A DNA stretch of 54,606 nucleotides from Sediminibacillus massiliensis (GTDB taxonomy: Bacteria > Bacillota > Bacilli > Bacillales > Amphibacillaceae). Of the stretch, positions 1 to 8,534 are shown in pieces. The notes beneath the pieces are model-generated. The model was not told the origin of the DNA. It saw only the letters and a list, made by a program, of their open reading frames with translations, and searched no databases. Every line of letters starts with the position of its first letter. Position 1 is the stretch's first letter. The stretch lies in the NCBI RefSeq assembly GCF_900156915.1, contig NZ_LT732535.1, positions 2,477,643-2,532,248 of the forward strand, written 5' to 3'. The position numbers and the translations under genes were made by a program.

Positions 1-34
1 GGCATTAATGGGACAATCCGCAAAAACATGAAAC

Positions 35-55
35 CCCGCCATTCTTAATGGCGGG
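35..55 (-). terminator. Rho-independent terminator of the thioesterase gene
   Basis: A 9-bp GC-rich stem (CCCGCCATT / AATGGCGGG) with a 3-nt loop lies just past the thioesterase stop codon. On the minus strand it is followed by GTTTC and then a T-rich stretch. Confidence 0.7.
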
Positions 56-63
56 TCAAATTC

Positions 64-591
64 TTATAGACGCGTCTTCTCATTCCAAGGAAAAGCAGTC
101 CCAAAGGTGCGGGCCATTTCTTTGGATTTTCTTCGCCGTTCCTTTCGCAGTTCAGCCCGTCTCGGTCCTTCCTCATGCAGGAATTTCTCTTCGTCCGACT
201 CGGGATAAACCGGCGGCACAGGGGTCGGACGGTTATCGTCCCCCAAGGCTACCATGGTGATGAATGCTGTGGTGCATACTTTCCGCTCACCTGTTGCCAG
301 GTTCTCCGTTACAGCTTTCACGAAAATCTCCATCGAAGTGTTATGTGTCCAGGTGACGAACGCCTCCAGACAGATTGTATCCCCTTCTTTGACAGGGGCT
401 AAGAAGTCAACCGAGTCTGTTGAAGCAGTTACAACAGGCCTCCTTGAGTGCCGTCTGGCAGCAATGGCAGCTACATCATCAATATGCGCCATCAACCTCC
501 CGCCAAAGAGTGTTCCATGGTTGTTGGTATCAGGAGGCAGTACATGGGAATTTTTCACCGTCAATGAGGCTACACATGGTTTTGCTTCCAT
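64..591 (-). CDS. Acyl-CoA thioesterase, hotdog fold (YkhA-like)
   Basis: This 175-residue protein resembles cytosolic acyl-CoA hydrolases, which cleave acyl-CoA thioesters to free acid and CoA. The N-terminal part has the hotdog signature NNHGTLFGGRLMAHIDD (Asn, His and Gly-Gly ahead of the catalytic-helix Asp), followed by a second strand set with VTWTHNTSMEIFVKA. The C-terminal tail is rich in Lys, Arg and Glu, as in YkhA-type enzymes of similar size. The ATG at 591 is preferred: AAAGGAG sits 9 nt upstream, whereas the in-frame ATGs at 597 and 621 are too close to it or have no ribosome binding site. The gene is followed by a hairpin terminator and lies downstream of the cardiolipin synthase gene on the same strand, so both may concern membrane lipid turnover. 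That link is inference. Confidence 0.88.
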   Translation of the reverse strand: MEAKPCVASLTVKNSHVLPPDTNNHGTLFGGRLMAHIDDVAAIAARRHSRRPVVTASTDSVDFLAPVKEGDTICLEAFVTWTHNTSMEIFVKAVTENLATGERKVCTTAFITMVALGDDNRPTPVPPVYPESDEEKFLHEEGPRRAELRKERRRKSKEMARTFGTAFPWNEKTRL

Positions 592-642
592 TCTCATCCT
601 CTCCTTTATTGTAAAGCACATAAACTGCTGCTGTGAAAACAG

Positions 643-2088
643 CTATAAAATAGGCGATATCAATCGGGAAATCGACTCTTTAAAGCGAATCCACAGGGAT
701 CTTTGCAAGTATAGCTTATACGACAACTGGGTTGATTGCAGGATATCATCTTTAAATCTGCCGACCAGTTCCTCGGCAACCTTCTTGTCGTAGAGAAAGG
801 CATTGACCTCGAAGTTTAAGCGAAAACTCCTTACATCAATATTGGCTGTACCGACGGAGGCTATTTTGCCATCAACGACGATTGTCTTGGCATGAAGAAA
901 CCCGTTTTGATATACATATACATCCGCACCTGCTTTCAATAACTCACCGATGTTGGAAAGTGTCGCCCAGTAAACAAACGGATGGTCCGGTTTACTAGGA
1001 ATCATCACTTTGACATCAACTCCTGACAGCACTGCGATCTTCAAGGCGTCTGCTAGGCTGTCGTCCGGAATGAAATAGGGAGTTTGGATATAAACGTATT
1101 CCTTCGCCGACATGATCATTTTGATATAACCGTTTTTTATTTGTTCCCAGTCCGAATCAGGCCCGCTCGATACAATTTGGATTCCTACATCACCTGCAGG
1201 TTCAGCCATATAATACCTGTCTTCATAAAAAATATCATGCCGTGAAGCTTGATTCCAGTCAAGAATGAACCTCGTCTGCATATTACGGACAGCATCTCCG
1301 ATTATTTTCAGATGGGTGTCGCGCCAGTAACCGAACTTTTTATTGTAGCCTAAATATTCATCACCAATATTGAAGCCGCCGATATAACCGATCTTGCCAT
1401 CGATTATCGCCAGTTTTCTATGATTGCGGTAATTGATCTTCAAGTTGACCTTCGGAATGAACGGCGGAAAAAAGGCTTCTACTTCGGCTCCTGCCGCCCG
1501 AATCCGCTTGATGAATTTCCGGCTGAGTTCCCTTGATCCCATATCATCAAATAAAACGCGGACTTGAACGCCTTCCTGCGCTTTTCTAATCAGCACTTCT
1601 GCTAATTTCTGGCCGAGTTGATCATGCCTGATGATATAATACAGCAAATGAATATGATCTTCTGCATTTTCAATATCTTGTATCAAGGAATGAAACTTCT
1701 TCTCTCCATCAGTGAATACTTCCACTTGGTTATCCTGTGTGAAAATAGCGTCGTCATTTCGTAAATGTAAATAAAATAAATCTTTATAAGGCAAAAGGCT
1801 ATTGTCTTTAAACTCGAAATTACCTTCTTCCAATGCCCGCAGCTGTGCTTGCACAGCAGTTTTGACACCTAAACGGCTCTTCGTATCCCATGTAAAAATC
1901 TTCTTATTGCTCAGTTTCCTGCCGAATATAAGATACAAAATGAATCCCGCAATCGGAATGAACAACAGGACCATCAGCCATGCCCATGTGGCAGTCGCAT
2001 CCTTCCGTTCCAGAAAGACAATTGCCAGGGCCAGCAATATATTAAATATCAGTACAGTACTAACAATATAGGGAAAAATTGCGGCCAT
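643..2088 (-). CDS. cls: Cardiolipin synthase
   Basis: This membrane-bound phospholipase-D-type enzyme condenses two phosphatidylglycerol molecules into cardiolipin and glycerol. It is 481 residues long, the normal size for Bacillaceae Cls. Two N-terminal transmembrane segments (about residues 5-25 and 35-55, including LERKDATATWAW) precede two PLDc domains. Each domain carries an HxKxxxxD motif: HRKLAIIDGKIGYIGG near residue 223 and HAKTIVVDGKIASVGT near residue 400. The start at 2088 has GGGGGAG 5-6 nt upstream. It lies about 50 nt upstream of the thioesterase gene on the same strand. Paralogues are common in Bacillaceae, so which copy this is (clsA or another) cannot be told from the window. 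Confidence 0.95.
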   Translation of the reverse strand: MAAIFPYIVSTVLIFNILLALAIVFLERKDATATWAWLMVLLFIPIAGFILYLIFGRKLSNKKIFTWDTKSRLGVKTAVQAQLRALEEGNFEFKDNSLLPYKDLFYLHLRNDDAIFTQDNQVEVFTDGEKKFHSLIQDIENAEDHIHLLYYIIRHDQLGQKLAEVLIRKAQEGVQVRVLFDDMGSRELSRKFIKRIRAAGAEVEAFFPPFIPKVNLKINYRNHRKLAIIDGKIGYIGGFNIGDEYLGYNKKFGYWRDTHLKIIGDAVRNMQTRFILDWNQASRHDIFYEDRYYMAEPAGDVGIQIVSSGPDSDWEQIKNGYIKMIMSAKEYVYIQTPYFIPDDSLADALKIAVLSGVDVKVMIPSKPDHPFVYWATLSNIGELLKAGADVYVYQNGFLHAKTIVVDGKIASVGTANIDVRSFRLNFEVNAFLYDKKVAEELVGRFKDDILQSTQLSYKLYLQRSLWIRFKESISRLISPIL

Positions 2089-2283
2089 TGGTTCTCCCCC
2101 TCTCCAGTCATCCTTCGAAAGTATAACACTAATAACGAATAAATCGTTTGATTTTAGCTCTTATTCCTTCCCTTTTTCCCATCGCTTTCCTGCCATAAAC
2201 CCTGCATACTCTCCACAGGCTTGAGCGAAAAATATAAAGGAAGGCCACAGGCTTTCATCAGCACCAGGAAAGGAGAAAGGATA

Positions 2284-2460
2284 TTGGCTAAATATACGAT
2301 TGCCGGTACAGATATAGACTTAGTTAAAAAGAAAAATCAACAATCGGGAATGTCTTATAATGAGGCAAAAGCCTTTATAGCAGCGACTACGGGAGGCCAT
2401 GGAACGAGACGATATTCCAATACAGATCCAGGCCTTATCAAGGAAAAATTAAAACATTAA
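2284..2460 (+). CDS. Small acid-soluble spore protein-like protein (gamma-type-like)
   Basis: A 58-residue, Lys/Asn/Gln-rich hydrophilic protein. It contains two weakly repeated segments, AGTDIDLVKKKNQQS near the N-terminus and SNTDPGLIKEKLKH at the C-terminus. These resemble the ETN-x2-VKxxNxQS repeats of gamma-type SASPs, which store amino acids in spores. The middle has a GMSYNEAKAFIAATTGGHGT segment. The start chosen is the TTG at 2284 because AAAGGAG ends 9 nt upstream. An upstream in-frame TTG at 2221 would add 21 residues but has no ribosome binding site. The stop overlaps the convergent methyltransferase stop by 4 nt. The SASP assignment rests on recalled repeat style, not on a search. 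A sporulation promoter was not recognised. Confidence 0.6.
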   Translation: MAKYTIAGTDIDLVKKKNQQSGMSYNEAKAFIAATTGGHGTRRYSNTDPGLIKEKLKH

Positions 2461-3215
2461 TTGGTTCTAATTGCTTCAAAAGTTATGGCCTGTTCTGGAT
2501 TGACCGGCATTGTTCCGTGCTGATAATCAGCAGAAACAGTGATATGGTCGAAGCCGGTGTTTTCAAGGATCAGCCGGAACTCTTCCACCCCGTACCATCT
2601 TAAAGAAAAAGGCTCGAGTTCGGTTTGAACCAGGCTCCCATCTCTCCACTTTTCATACCGGCCGTAGGAGAGGGTATATTGTTCAAGCATATTCACCTCG
2701 GCCAATGTGTCTTGTAAGGTAATCAGATCTCCTTCCTGTGTTTTCCAGGAGCGGTACTTTGTCTCTCCTATTCGGAAACTATCAGGAAGGAATAAATCCA
2801 GGATCAACCTGCCGCCAGGTTGCAGATGATTATAAAAATTGGTGATCGCTTCAATCGATTCAGCTCTGTCCTTAATCAACAGAAAAGAGCCGGCCGGAAC
2901 AATAATTGCTTCAAAGGTTTTTGGGAGTTTAAAATCAACCATGCTTTTTTCATACAATTTTATGTCCAGGTTCCTTTCCCCGGCTCGCTCCCTGCATACT
3001 TCCATCATTTCTGTCGACATATCCAGTCCCTCGACATGCAATCCAGCCTCAATCAGCGGTATAAGGATTCTCCCCGTACCTGATGCGGGTTCAAGTATAT
3101 GGCCACTTACCCCGGATAATCTCTCCTTGTAATACTCTACGTCCCCGAATGAATACCCCGTCGGTTTATCCAAATCATATACTTCAGTAGAAAGCTTTCC
3201 ATAAAAGCTAGACAT
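2457..3215 (-). CDS. Class I SAM-dependent methyltransferase
   Basis: A 252-residue soluble protein with a Rossmann methyltransferase core. Motif I is LEPASGTGRILIPL near residues 41-54, an acidic loop GLDMST follows near residue 64 and binds the SAM ribose, then IIVPAGSFLLI in the motif II region and a GGRLILDLFLP strand. The substrate is not evident. The C-terminal half resembles small-molecule methyltransferases more than rRNA enzymes. The start at 3215 has GGGAGAGG about 6 nt upstream. The gene is monocistronic and convergent with the SASP-like gene. Confidence 0.85.
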   Translation of the reverse strand: MSSFYGKLSTEVYDLDKPTGYSFGDVEYYKERLSGVSGHILEPASGTGRILIPLIEAGLHVEGLDMSTEMMEVCRERAGERNLDIKLYEKSMVDFKLPKTFEAIIVPAGSFLLIKDRAESIEAITNFYNHLQPGGRLILDLFLPDSFRIGETKYRSWKTQEGDLITLQDTLAEVNMLEQYTLSYGRYEKWRDGSLVQTELEPFSLRWYGVEEFRLILENTGFDHITVSADYQHGTMPVNPEQAITFEAIRTN

Positions 3216-3395
3216 TCATTCCTCTCCCTTCCATAACTAATCCCCTTTTCCATCTTAACCCAACTCCCTGCAGCAACAAGACCGGATATATCTAATTTTT
3301 CAAAATTCATAGGTTAAAACAATTGATTTTTCCTCAGCCGACCTCTAAACTGATTCTATTCGTTTTATTATGCAAGCTGTGAGGAGGAACGTTTA

Positions 3396-4328
3396 ATGGA
3401 AGTTCAAGATCAAAAAGCGGGTATCATCCTGACCGCAGCTTCCTATATTCTTTGGGGGTTTTTGCCAATATACTGGAAACTTGTCCAGGAAATTCCCGCC
3501 GGGGAAATTCTTGCACACAGGATTATCTGGTCGTTCGTATTTATGATCGCTTTGTTACTAGTACTGCGGAAAGTTCCTGCATTTTTCCAAGAAACAAAAA
3601 TAATCTGGAAAGACAAAAAGAAACTTCTCGGCATTACTTTGGCTTCCCTTGTCATAAGCCTGAACTGGCTTTTATATATTTGGGCGGTCAACAGCGACCA
3701 TGTCATCCAGGCAAGCCTTGGCTATTATATAAATCCGTTAATAAGCATATTGCTTGGAATGGCTGTTCTTAAAGAAAAACTGACAAAATGGCAGCTGATT
3801 TCCTTTTCGCTTGCCGCTATCGGTGTTGTCAATTTGACGGTCAATTTCGGCGTTTTTCCTTGGTTGTCAATTATGCTTGCCTTAAGCTTCGGTATATATG
3901 GCCTTTTGAAAAAAACGGTCAAAATCAGTGCAATGTTCGGACTTACCATTGAAACATTGATTGTATCACCTATCGCACTTATATATTTATCGATTGTTCA
4001 AGTCGGCGGAGGCTCCACTTATGAGCTGAACGGTACCTTGATGGCATTGCTCATCGGCGGAGGAGTTGCGACGGCGGTGCCGCTGTTATTGTTTGCAAGT
4101 GGTGCAATGAGAATCCCCCTTTCCATGGTGGGATTCCTTCAATATATCGCACCGACACTCATGTTGGTGATCGGAGTCTTTTTATACAACGAACCATTCA
4201 CAAGAGCCCATATGATATCTTTCATTTGTATTTGGACTGCTTTAACCATCTATACCGTTTCCAGAATGAAATGGTTTCATCATTTGGAGAATAAATATTT
4301 TGTTCGAAAAAAATCATTCAACCATTAA
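3396..4328 (+). CDS. rarD: RarD-type permease of the EamA/DMT superfamily
   Basis: A 310-residue integral membrane protein with ten predicted transmembrane helices made of two EamA repeats. The N-terminus (GIILTAASYILWGFLPIYWK, then EILAHRIIWS) is characteristic of the RarD subgroup, historically called chloramphenicol-sensitive proteins; the physiological substrate is unknown. Start: ATG at 3396 with GAGGAGG 8 nt upstream. The gene stands alone and ends in a strong terminator. Confidence 0.9.
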   Translation: MEVQDQKAGIILTAASYILWGFLPIYWKLVQEIPAGEILAHRIIWSFVFMIALLLVLRKVPAFFQETKIIWKDKKKLLGITLASLVISLNWLLYIWAVNSDHVIQASLGYYINPLISILLGMAVLKEKLTKWQLISFSLAAIGVVNLTVNFGVFPWLSIMLALSFGIYGLLKKTVKISAMFGLTIETLIVSPIALIYLSIVQVGGGSTYELNGTLMALLIGGGVATAVPLLLFASGAMRIPLSMVGFLQYIAPTLMLVIGVFLYNEPFTRAHMISFICIWTALTIYTVSRMKWFHHLENKYFVRKKSFNH

Positions 4329-4339
4329 ATCCGAAGACG

Positions 4340-4371
4340 CACCAGCTTTTTTGAAAAAGCTGGTGTTTTTT
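4340..4371 (+). terminator. Rho-independent terminator of rarD
   Basis: A 12-bp stem (CACCAGCTTTTT / AAAAAGCTGGTG) with a 2-nt loop is followed by six T residues, 11 nt after the rarD stop. Confidence 0.9.
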
Positions 4372-4461
4372 GATGGAGAGAATAGTTTCTTTTTAATAAC
4401 AAAGACTAGACATGTTGTTTCCTTTTCAAGGAACTAAATTACATTTTCTAGAGGTGAACAT

Positions 4462-4971
4462 ATGGGCATAATGAGCGGAAATCAAAAAAACCAACCGTTG
4501 CACTATGGTGAAGTATTTGGTATATGGTCTTTTTTGGCAGCTAATAAAGGGATGATAGCCGGTTACCAGACAATGGCAAACCATACCGGTGACAGGGATT
4601 TAAAAAAATATATCGAGGACACTATCCAAGCAATGAAACAGGAATCCGAGGATATTGAGGAAGTATTAAAAAACAACGGAATCGCACTTCCACCATCCCC
4701 TCCGGAAAGAGCAAAAGCGGCACTAGAACAGATTCCTCCAGGAGCTAGGTTCAATGATCCTGAAATTAGTGCTGCACTCTCCAGGGATGTGGCACAAGGG
4801 CTCGTCGCATGCAGTCAGGTGATCGGCCAGTGTATTCGCGAAGACATTGCTATGATGTTTGGCCAGATGCATATGAATAAAGCGCAAATGGGTGCAAAAT
4901 TGCTAAGAATGAACAAAGAAAAAGGCTGGTTGATCCCACCTCCGCTGCATAACCAGAATTTTGAAGATTAA
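4462..4971 (+). CDS. DUF3231 family protein
   Basis: A 169-residue, mainly alpha-helical protein resembling the DUF3231 family of Bacillaceae, distantly related to spore coat CotF-like, ferritin-like helical bundles. Visible features are an N-terminal helical segment with GEVFGIWSFLAANKGMIAGYQTM, a Pro-rich turn ALPPSPPERA near residue 76, and a second helical half ending in the Pro-rich LIPPPLHNQ. The single domain is about half the size of two-repeat family members. Start: ATG at 4462 with AGAGGTGA upstream; a second ATG four codons in is possible. Function is unknown. Confidence 0.75.
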   Translation: MGIMSGNQKNQPLHYGEVFGIWSFLAANKGMIAGYQTMANHTGDRDLKKYIEDTIQAMKQESEDIEEVLKNNGIALPPSPPERAKAALEQIPPGARFNDPEISAALSRDVAQGLVACSQVIGQCIREDIAMMFGQMHMNKAQMGAKLLRMNKEKGWLIPPPLHNQNFED

Positions 4972-5004
4972 TGTAGGGCAGTGAACATTTTTCCATCAGT
5001 CCGG

Positions 5005-5033
5005 TTGACGTATGGAAACCTTTACACTATAAT
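5005..5033 (+). promoter_or_regulatory. SigA-type promoter of the S-box/metY transcript
   Basis: TTGACG at 5005-5010 and TATAAT at 5028-5033 are separated by exactly 17 bp. Transcription would begin near 5040, about 30 nt before the S-box aptamer. Confidence 0.85.
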
Positions 5034-5069
5034 CCAATAAAAGACTTTATTTTCTAAAAACTATATAGA

Positions 5070-5220
5070 CTCTTATCACGAGCGGCGGAGGGACTAGGCC
5101 CGTTGATGCCCGGCAACCTTCAAGACAACTTGAAAAGGTGCCAATTCCTACAGATTTCAGATCTGGCAGATAAGAGGAGGTATGGACAACAGAACCCTCT
5201 TCTTAGAAGAGGGTTTTCTT
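5070..5220 (+). promoter_or_regulatory. SAM-I (S-box) riboswitch with terminator
   Basis: The aptamer spans about 5070-5176. P1 is formed by CTCTTATC (5070-5077) with GATAAGAG (5169-5176). The hallmark core is present: GCGGAGGGACTAGGCCC, then GATGCCCGGCAACC, then AAAAGGTGCCAATTCC. It is followed by an intrinsic terminator (AACCCTCTTC / GAAGAGGGTT, 5193-5215, then a T-rich tract). S-box leaders are OFF switches: bound S-adenosylmethionine stabilises the terminator, so the downstream sulfhydrylase gene is expressed when methionine/SAM is low. Confidence 0.97.
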
Positions 5221-5311
5221 ATTTTTAGCAAAGGGGATTTCTCACGCCGGACTATGCTCCACCTCTATAAAAACGGATTTCCCTTAAAAACAGTTTAGGA
5301 GGAATTATCAC

Positions 5312-7078
5312 ATGGCCAATTTATTTCACCTGCAAGGACCAGAAACACAACTACTTCACGGAGGACAACTGCCAGACCCTTCCACAGGTTCAAGGGCTGT
5401 ACCAGTCTATCAAACAACTTCTTATGTTTTCAGAGATACAGAACATGCCCAAAACCTGTTTGGTCTCGCTGAACCGGGCAATATCTATTCCAGAATCATG
5501 AACCCTACTGTCGACGCCTTCGAACAGCGTATCGCCCTTTTGGAAGATGGAGTTGCAGCTGTCGCCACCTCTTCCGGAATGGCAGCTATCACTCTTTCAA
5601 TCTTGAACATTGCGGGTACAGGAGATGAAATCGTCGCTGACAGCAATCTATATGGAGGTACATACAACCTTTTTGTCAAGACACTTCCAAAGTATGGCAT
5701 AAATGTTCGCTTTGTAGACGGAAGTGATCCGGAAAATTTCCGGACTGCCATCACAGAAAATACAAAGGCGGTTTTCGGAGAGATCATCACCAATCCTAGC
5801 TTGAATGTATTCGATGTCGAAGCTGTTGCTGATATAGCCCATGAAAATGGCATTCCTCTAATCATCGATAACACGTTCGCTACCCCATATCTTGCTAAGC
5901 CGATTACATTCGGAGCAGACATCGTTGTTCACTCGGCCACCAAATGGATCGGAGGTCACGGAACGACCATTGGCGGCGTCGTAGTGGATGGGGGGAGATT
6001 CGACTGGGATAACCCGAAATTCCCGGAATTCACCGAGCCGGATGAAAGCTATCACGGCCTCCGATACGCATATGATACGGCACCCGCAGCTTTCGCCACC
6101 AAGTTCCGTGTCCAATTATTACGGGATATCGGGGCATGCTTAAGCCCGCAAAATGCATTTTTACTTCTTCAGGGACTGGAGACCCTCCATTTGCGTGTCG
6201 AAAAACACAACCAGAATGCTCTTGAAGTAGCCGAATATTTAAACAATCATCCTTCCGTGGAATGGGTTTCTTATCCAGGTCTTCAGCAGCACCCTTCCCA
6301 CCATTTAGCCCAGAAATATCTCAACGGCAAGTTCGGTTCCATCCTTGTCTTTGGAATTAAAGGGGGAAGGGATGCAGGTCGACAGGTCATCGATAATGTC
6401 CAACTATGGTCGCACGTGGCCAATGTAGGAGATGCCAAATCGCTGATCATCCATCCAGCTTCGACCACCCATCAACAGCTGGATGCCCAAGGCTTAAAAG
6501 AAAGTGGCGTGACAGAAGAATTGATCCGGCTATCAGTCGGCATTGAAACAGCTGCTGATATTATTCAGGATTTAGACCAGGCCATAGCGAAGGCTACAGG
6601 AAGCCAGGAAACAATCACTGACACGACTGATAAAGCGATCAAGTGGGCTCTCCACTCTCCATTTGCAAGGGAAGATGGGTTGAGGCAAAAAACGATTGCT
6701 GTGCTTGGAATCGAAAATGATCAGGACCAGACTACCTATCAAAAAGCGGCTAAGCTGAAGAAATTAGGCTTTAAAATCATTCCTGTAAGCAGTCAAGAGG
6801 ACTCCATTCTTGGGGAACAAACAGTATCTAACTTAGATGCCATTGACGTAGAATTGGACATTGTCTACACAAGGAGCGAAGAGCTTGCCGAAACAGCTTT
6901 CCAGACAAGCGTTCCTGACACCAAAATCTTGTGGCTCGATACTGATGCGCTAAGTCTCGATCTTACTGACCAAGCCAGGGCAGCAGGTTTGGTTGTCGTT
7001 GAGGCCCAATGTCCATACCAGGAAGCATTGCGATTAAGAAATGCTACGTCCATTGCCGGAGCAGCTGCTGTTCAATAA
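5312..7078 (+). CDS. O-acetylhomoserine sulfhydrylase (MetY-type) with C-terminal CoA-binding-like domain
   Basis: A 588-residue protein. Residues 1 to about 430 form a Cys/Met-metabolism PLP-dependent transsulfuration enzyme of the MetY type, making homocysteine from O-acetylhomoserine and sulfide. SRIMNPT and SSGMAAI are present, and the PLP lysine lies in HSATKWIGGHGT (Lys211). Normal MetY proteins end near residue 430. Here about 150 further residues follow. They match the plan of a CoA_binding_2 Rossmann domain: IAVLGI, then GFKIIPVS, a ILGEQTVSNL segment, VELDIVY, KILWLDTD, and AGLVVVEAQCPYQEA at the end. That domain call is by eye. The S-box upstream supports a role in methionine synthesis. 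Start: ATG at 5312 with AGGAGG upstream. No frameshift or second start lies at the domain junction, so it reads as one continuous fusion. Confidence 0.9.
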   Translation: MANLFHLQGPETQLLHGGQLPDPSTGSRAVPVYQTTSYVFRDTEHAQNLFGLAEPGNIYSRIMNPTVDAFEQRIALLEDGVAAVATSSGMAAITLSILNIAGTGDEIVADSNLYGGTYNLFVKTLPKYGINVRFVDGSDPENFRTAITENTKAVFGEIITNPSLNVFDVEAVADIAHENGIPLIIDNTFATPYLAKPITFGADIVVHSATKWIGGHGTTIGGVVVDGGRFDWDNPKFPEFTEPDESYHGLRYAYDTAPAAFATKFRVQLLRDIGACLSPQNAFLLLQGLETLHLRVEKHNQNALEVAEYLNNHPSVEWVSYPGLQQHPSHHLAQKYLNGKFGSILVFGIKGGRDAGRQVIDNVQLWSHVANVGDAKSLIIHPASTTHQQLDAQGLKESGVTEELIRLSVGIETAADIIQDLDQAIAKATGSQETITDTTDKAIKWALHSPFAREDGLRQKTIAVLGIENDQDQTTYQKAAKLKKLGFKIIPVSSQEDSILGEQTVSNLDAIDVELDIVYTRSEELAETAFQTSVPDTKILWLDTDALSLDLTDQARAAGLVVVEAQCPYQEALRLRNATSIAGAAAVQ

Positions 7079-7082
7079 CTAA

Positions 7083-7121
7083 AAAAACCGTCCCCCAGTT
7101 TACGGGAGGACGGTTTTCCTT
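7083..7121 (+). terminator. Rho-independent terminator of the metY-type gene
   Basis: AAAACCGTCC pairs with GGACGGTTTT around a short loop, followed by CCTTTTT. It lies directly after the stop at 7078 and abuts the convergent DUF2188 gene. Confidence 0.85.
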
Positions 7122-7122
7122 T

Positions 7123-7323
7123 TTAGGAATATCTTAATTCGTCGACAACATCTTTATTTTCATCCAAAATCATTAATCGGCTCGGCTTATTTTCTTCCGC
7201 CATTTTTTTGCCTTGTTCGATAGCATCGTCTTTCTTGCTGTATAAATCTGTTGGTGCGACGTCTTCTATTTTCACATACCAATTTGACGCGTCTTTATCT
7301 GGAGTAACTGTATATTCCTTCAT
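7123..7323 (-). CDS. DUF2188 family small protein
   Basis: A 66-residue protein with the DUF2188 plan: an N-terminal strand YTVTPDK, a W-Y-V-K core strand, a helix DAIEQGKKMAEENKPSRLMILDENKDVV that matches the usual A-x3-G-x-x-A-x3-P-S-x-L-x-I/V-x-x-x-D-G pattern, and a short tail. Function is unknown. Start: ATG at 7323 with AAGGAG about 9 nt upstream. It lies 70 nt downstream of rpiA on the same strand and may be read from the same transcript. Confidence 0.8.
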   Translation of the reverse strand: MKEYTVTPDKDASNWYVKIEDVAPTDLYSKKDDAIEQGKKMAEENKPSRLMILDENKDVVDELRYS

Positions 7324-7393
7324 CTTTCATCGCTCCTTTATTTCTTTTATAGAACTCTTCCCATCGAGATTAAAAACAAAACCTCTCATATGA

Positions 7394-8092
7394 TCAGCCA
7401 CTAATGACTTCTACAGGGTACTTAATAAACAGGCCTGATTCTATAACTCCTGGTATGGACTTTAACTCCTTTTCAAGTGTGTCCTCTATAATTCTGAACT
7501 GGACATCCAAAATGAAATTTCCTGAGTCGGTTATGACAGGCCCATCCTTTCCTTCAGCATTTCTAAGTTCAACTTTTTCAGCAGCCATTCTTTCAAGGGA
7601 AGAATCTACTACATGAATTGCCTGAGGATCTATCTCCAACGGTATAGAAAATTTGCTTCCTAACTGCTGGACGAATTTTGACTCATCAACAAGAATGTAA
7701 TTTTCCGGTGAGCTTGTTAACACCAACTTTTCTACATACATCGCTCCTCCGCGTCCTTTAATCAAGTTATTGTCAGGGTCCACTTCATCCGCTCCGTCAA
7801 AAGCCCAATCCGGACGGGCATGCATCAGGTCTGTCACTGGTATTCCCAATGCGGAACAATTAAGAGCAGCCTCACGCGATGTAGGAATCGCAGTAATCTT
7901 TAATTGATCTTCTTGGACATGCTTACCGATTGCTTGAATGGCAAGGAAAGAAGTAGATCCAGACCCCACCCCTATTACATCTCCGTCGTTCACACGGTTT
8001 GCAATCCGGTCGGCCACCGCTTCCTTCTGACTTCTATTATCTATCCCCTCCAGTCTTTGTACTGAATTTGAAAGGGGATTTTTCCATTTCAT
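7394..8092 (-). CDS. rpiA: Ribose-5-phosphate isomerase A
   Basis: A 232-residue cytosolic enzyme of the non-oxidative pentose phosphate pathway, interconverting ribose-5-phosphate and ribulose-5-phosphate. RpiA hallmarks are visible: GVGSGSTS (phosphate loop) near residue 37, IPTSREAA, the catalytic-region DWAFDGADEVDPDNNLIKGRGGAM, and a Lys-containing FVQQLGSKFSIPLEI. The start at 8092 is chosen because GAGGTGATTTAT precedes ATGAAATGG; an upstream ATG at 8173 would add 27 residues of non-conserved sequence without a ribosome binding site. Most Bacillus species use RpiB, so an RpiA here is a lineage trait worth noting. Confidence 0.92.
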   Translation of the reverse strand: MKWKNPLSNSVQRLEGIDNRSQKEAVADRIANRVNDGDVIGVGSGSTSFLAIQAIGKHVQEDQLKITAIPTSREAALNCSALGIPVTDLMHARPDWAFDGADEVDPDNNLIKGRGGAMYVEKLVLTSSPENYILVDESKFVQQLGSKFSIPLEIDPQAIHVVDSSLERMAAEKVELRNAEGKDGPVITDSGNFILDVQFRIIEDTLEKELKSIPGVIESGLFIKYPVEVISG

Positions 8093-8534
8093 ATAAATCA
8101 CCTCAAAAATATTTGTATTACCCATATACCCTGATGCCATCTTTTTCATTCCGTTATTTTCGCGCCTGGTCACCGCTCATCCAGTTGCCGCAAAACGCTT
8201 GAATACCATTACACCAGACAGCCGATATTTAGTAACAAAATTGACAGACAATATTAATATTACTAAAGGTTTAAGAGGGGAACTTATGTTAAAATAGAAT
8301 ATTAGTAGTACATTTTTCCGTTACAAGCAGGCTTAAAGAAGCATCTTGAACACGAAGGTGTTTTGGTTTAGTTAGTTAATACTGTTTCAACATAGAACTA
8401 ATTATGATTTATATTAAAATATGCTGTTTTTTCGGCATAATATAATTTATAGAGATTCTGCCCATGAGTTTTTCATCCCTTTTTCAAGGGAATGAAACCA
8501 TGTTAGAAATTTTATTAATTTTTTGGGTGTGATA
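8093..8534. other. Divergent intergenic region between rpiA and ypmR
   Basis: About 440 nt with no convincing gene. It holds a TTGACA at about 8251 followed by AT-rich candidate -10 sequences, a TATAATTTAT run at about 8440-8450, and a small hairpin TCCCTT/AAGGGA near 8477-8492 about 45 nt before the ypmR start. No known riboswitch was recognised. Confidence 0.4.
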
